DNA from: Armatimonadetes bacterium RBG_19FT_COMBO_69_19
GTDB lineage: Bacteria > Sysuimicrobiota > Sysuimicrobiia > Sysuimicrobiales > Kaftiobacteriaceae
Reading direction: 5' to 3'
Assembly (NCBI GenBank): GCA_001768125.1
Contig: MENB01000091.1
Span: 6,139 to 13,180, forward strand
DNA: 7,042 nucleotides
The notes under the pieces were generated by a model that ran no database searches, was not told the DNA's origin, and saw nothing but the letters and a program-made list of their open reading frames with translations. This document shows, piece after piece, positions 4,867-7,042 of this stretch. Position 1 is the first letter of the stretch. Every line of letters starts with the position of its first letter. The translations under genes were made by a program, and so were the position numbers.

Positions 4867-6150
4867 CTACCCTCCCATCGCCAGCCGTACGAGGAGGAAG
4901 AGGTTGAGCGCAATGATGACCGCGGTGGCGAACACGGCCGCCACCACGGCGGGGCGGCCGTTGGCCAATCCCCCCATGATCTCCCTGCGGCTCGTGAACA
5001 GGACGAGCGGGACGAGCGCGAACGGCAGTCCGAAACTCAGCACGACCTGGCTGAGCACCAAGGTGCGCGTCGGATCGAGACCGACCCCGATTACGATCAG
5101 GGCCGGTAGCATCGTGACGAGGCGCCGGAACCAGATCGGGATCTGGCGGTGCAGGAACCCCTGCATGATCACCTGGCCGGCCATGGTGCCGACGGTCGAG
5201 GACGAGAGACCCGAGGCGAGCAGCGAGATCGCGAAGACCGTGCTGGACAGCGACCCCAGCAGGGGCACGAGCGTGCGGTGGGCTTCCTCGATACTGGCCA
5301 CGTGCACCAGGCCCTCCCGGTAGAACGTCGAGGCGGCCATGATGAGCATCGCCGCGTTCACCACACCGGCCAGCCCCATGGCGATGGCGACGTCGATCAC
5401 CTCGAAGCGGAAGAGGCGCGCGGCCTGGGCCGGGTCGCGAGGAACGATGCGCCGCTGCGTCAGCGCGGAGTGCAGGAAGACGACGTGCGGCATCACGGTG
5501 GCGCCGAGGATGCCGGTCGCGATGAGCACGCTCTCCGTACCCGCGAACCGGGGCACGACCGCCGAGACGGCCACCGCGCCCCAGTCCGGCCGGTCCAGGA
5601 TGGTCTCGATGACGTACGAGACCGCGATGATGCCGACGAACCCTGTGATCACGGCCTCCACCGGGCGGAAGCCGTACCGCTCGAGCGCCAGGATGACCAT
5701 CGTGACGACCCCGGTCACCACCGCCGCGGTGAGCAGCGGGAGGTGGAAGAGCAGGTACAGCCCGAGCGCGGCCCCGAGAAACTCCGCCAGGTCGGTGGCC
5801 ATCGCGACCAGCTCACTGATGATCCACATCCCCCAGACGACGGGCCGTGAGAACTGCTCTCGGCACATCTCCGCCAGGTTGCGGCCGGTAGCGATCCCGA
5901 GCTTGGCCGAGAGGGCCTGGACGAGCATCGCCGTGAGGTTGCTCGCCACGATGACCCAGAGCAGCATGTAGCCGAACTGGGCCCCACCCTGGATGTTGGT
6001 GGCGAAGTTGCCCGGATCGATGTAGGCGACGCTGGCGACGAACGCCGGCCCGAGGAATGGCAGCAGGCGCGAGGGCCCCCGCCTTCCACGGCCTTCCAGG
6101 ATGTCCCGGGCAGCCTCGGCCGTCCCGGCGGTACCCGGCCGGTCCTCCAC
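4867..6150 (-). CDS. mntH: Nramp-family divalent metal (Mn2+/Fe2+) transporter, MntH type
   Basis: This 427-residue inner-membrane protein imports Mn2+ or Fe2+ with protons. The first helix holds the invariant DPGN (Asp45, Asn48) in VAYIDPGNFATN, and the sixth holds ATVMPHVVFLHS with Met220 and His222; together these form the metal site of Nramp transporters. TDLAEFLGAALG (119-130) is the conserved third-helix segment, and GQVIMQGFLHRQIP (near 325-340) is the family's transport signature. About eleven hydrophobic helices can be counted, the normal number for bacterial members. A hydrophilic N-terminal tail of about 28 residues precedes the first helix. The start is a GTG with a weak ribosome binding site, 6 bases after the preceding membrane protein gene, so translation may be coupled. 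No frameshift or missing motif is seen. Mn2+ versus Fe2+ preference cannot be settled from sequence; the nearby Fe-S regulators make iron plausible. Confidence 0.95.
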   Translation of the reverse strand: MEDRPGTAGTAEAARDILEGRGRRGPSRLLPFLGPAFVASVAYIDPGNFATNIQGGAQFGYMLLWVIVASNLTAMLVQALSAKLGIATGRNLAEMCREQFSRPVVWGMWIISELVAMATDLAEFLGAALGLYLLFHLPLLTAAVVTGVVTMVILALERYGFRPVEAVITGFVGIIAVSYVIETILDRPDWGAVAVSAVVPRFAGTESVLIATGILGATVMPHVVFLHSALTQRRIVPRDPAQAARLFRFEVIDVAIAMGLAGVVNAAMLIMAASTFYREGLVHVASIEEAHRTLVPLLGSLSSTVFAISLLASGLSSSTVGTMAGQVIMQGFLHRQIPIWFRRLVTMLPALIVIGVGLDPTRTLVLSQVVLSFGLPFALVPLVLFTSRREIMGGLANGRPAVVAAVFATAVIIALNLFLLVRLAMGG

Positions 6151-6156
6151 GTGAGC

Positions 6157-6732
6157 CTAACCGAACCCCCACGGGACCGGCACCCGGAACGCCCGCCAGG
6201 CAAACAGCGCGGCGAGGATAAGGAACAAAAGGAGCGTGGCCGCGGAGTACGGGACAACGAGCCGGATCCCGAGCAGGACGATCGTGAGCACGAGGAACAG
6301 ACACACCGCCGCCAGGCGCTTGCGGAGGCTGCGCAGGGGCCAGACTTTCACGGCGACATCCTCGGTCCCGGCGGATGCCACGAGGTGGTTCACCTGAGGC
6401 TGGAGCACCATGTGCACGTACGTGATGATTCCCAGCACCGCCAGGGTGAGGACGACCTTCAGCGCGACGGTCCAGTTCGTGACGACGGGGGCGAGCCCCT
6501 GACCGGTGAGGATCAGGAGCGCCAGCCCCGTGAAGAAGAGCACGGCGACGTACGCGTAGCACCGGCGCGGCTGCCCCGACACGATGCGCTCCATGTAGCC
6601 ATCCATCGCCGCGTCGATCCGTCTCCCGAACGCTCCGCGTTCCCCGACGACAATGAGCATGTACAGTGGCGCGGCCATGAACACCGCGGCGATCACGTGC
6701 AGGATCCGAGCCATGCTGAGCCACTCGAACAT
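6157..6732 (-). CDS. Five-helix integral membrane protein, function unknown
   Basis: I do not recognise the family with certainty. The 191 residues contain about five hydrophobic helices: 8-29, 59-78, 88-110, 138-157 and 160-180. The loop 30-58 is charged and the loop 115-137 is mixed. His12 lies in the first helix (ILHVIAAVFMAAPLY), His107 in the third (YVHMVLQPQVNH) and His116 just after it. An intramembrane His in helix 1 followed by another in a later helix recalls CopD-like or DUF2269-like small membrane proteins, some of which may bind haem or copper; that link is a guess. The ATG is preceded by GAGGGG at 8 bases. The gene lies 42 bases after the SufR-like regulator gene and 6 bases before the Nramp gene, which suggests a link to metal handling or redox. 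It is intact. Confidence 0.8.
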   Translation of the reverse strand: MFEWLSMARILHVIAAVFMAAPLYMLIVVGERGAFGRRIDAAMDGYMERIVSGQPRRCYAYVAVLFFTGLALLILTGQGLAPVVTNWTVALKVVLTLAVLGIITYVHMVLQPQVNHLVASAGTEDVAVKVWPLRSLRKRLAAVCLFLVLTIVLLGIRLVVPYSAATLLLFLILAALFAWRAFRVPVPWGFG

Positions 6733-6774
6733 CGGGACACCCCTCGTGGTGTGTCCTGGGCAGCAGCCACCAGC

Positions 6775-7042
6775 CTAGGCGGTCCTGGCTCGAGAGGCGG
6801 AGGTGGGGACGCGCACCTCGAACGTACATCGCGGATCGCCGCGGACGATCCACTCGGTCTGGCCGACCTCGGTGCCGATCATCTGCTCCAGCACGCCGCG
6901 CGCCATGCAGCAGAGATCCTTGAACTCCATCGAGACCGAGGCCAGCGGGCACGTGTACAGCGAGAACTGGTAGCCCTCTTCGGTGCGCTCGGCCGCCGTG
7001 GATTCGGCGTCGGGGAAGAACACGCGGCGTGCCGCTTCCAGC
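6775..7042 (-). CDS. SufR-like Fe-S transcriptional regulator (C-terminal part only)
   Basis: The visible 88 residues continue past the right edge; the stop is a TAG at 6777-6775. The segment has four cysteines: TCPL, the pair in DLCC, and the last in GDPRCTFEV. The pattern is Cys, 12 residues, Cys-Cys, 26 residues, Cys. This and the ending GDPRCTFEVR resemble the C-terminal sensor domain of SufR-type repressors, which carry an Fe-S cluster and an N-terminal helix-turn-helix; the latter would lie outside the window. SufR represses Fe-S assembly genes, and relatives respond to iron or redox. Here the next gene downstream is not a suf gene but an unknown membrane protein followed by an Nramp transporter, so it may control metal import. 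A GTG at 7023 is in frame but internal, since the open frame and similarity continue upstream of it. The domain assignment is by remembered pattern, not by search. Confidence 0.7.
   Translation of the reverse strand, partial: LEAARRVFFPDAESTAAERTEEGYQFSLYTCPLASVSMEFKDLCCMARGVLEQMIGTEVGQTEWIVRGDPRCTFEVRVPTSASRARTA

Noticed and set aside
4412..5323. A 303-codon open frame on the plus strand, and a 233-codon frame at 5149-5850.
   Set aside because: Both are antisense to the Usp and Nramp genes, with biased composition and no recognisable motifs.
6735..6756. Inverted repeat GGACAC / GTGTCC around the ribosome binding site of the five-helix membrane protein gene.
   Set aside because: The arms are only 6 bases and the loop is 10 bases containing GAGGGG. 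It might expose the site, but it is too short to claim as a regulatory structure.
5813..6952. A 379-codon minus-strand frame crossing three genes.
   Set aside because: It is an out-of-phase shadow of the Nramp, membrane protein and SufR-like genes, Arg/Gly/Pro/His-rich without family features.
1..7042. CRISPR arrays, tRNA or rRNA genes, insertion sequences, phage or defence genes.
   Set aside because: I found no repeat-spacer pattern, cloverleaf, transposase or terminal repeats; the window is almost fully occupied by metabolic and regulatory genes.

Overview
The window is about two-thirds G+C. Every gene I can support lies on the minus strand, packed with gaps of a few bases to 148 bases, so transcription runs from high to low coordinates. 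The codon-biased, GC-rich style, the clade II (Sec-type) nitrous oxide reductase and the Fe-S-dependent regulators point to a bacterium that respires N2O. The phylum cannot be fixed from the sequence; deep-branching GC-rich groups such as Chloroflexota or NC10/CSP1-3-like lineages are a guess only.

Read in transcription order, the upstream half (7042 to 3953) is a metal and stress block. It holds the C-terminus of a SufR-like Fe-S regulator (partial, runs off the right edge), a five-helix membrane protein of unknown function, an Nramp/MntH-type Mn2+/Fe2+ transporter and a two-domain universal stress protein. The spacings (42, 6 and 2 bases) suggest the last three are co-transcribed. A 148-base gap follows (3805-3952). 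It contains a cluster of inverted and direct repeats that can form alternative hairpins, and, next to the following start codon, a perfect 7+7 dyad that overlaps a smaller dyad.

The downstream half (3804 to 1) is a nitrous oxide reduction operon. It encodes an Rrf2-family regulator with the CX5CX5C Fe-S motif of NsrR/IscR, a lipoprotein cupredoxin with a complete His-Cys-His-Met type 1 copper site, clade II NosZ with all CuZ and CuA ligands, a four-helix NosB-like membrane protein, and the start of NosD (partial, runs off the left edge). The nosZ-nosB-nosD order is the one known from clade II nos clusters. nosZ and nosB are separated by two abutting perfect hairpins.

Working model (inference): the Rrf2 protein senses NO, O2 or Fe-S status and controls itself and the nos genes through the dyad at 3813-3833. 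The membrane-tethered cupredoxin passes electrons (or copper) to NosZ on the outer face of the cytoplasmic membrane. NosB and NosD serve NosZ electron transfer and maturation. I see no wholly unknown system. The less usual points are the cupredoxin placed directly before nosZ, the Rrf2 regulator as first gene of the operon with an atypical ligand set, and the intercistronic RNA structures.
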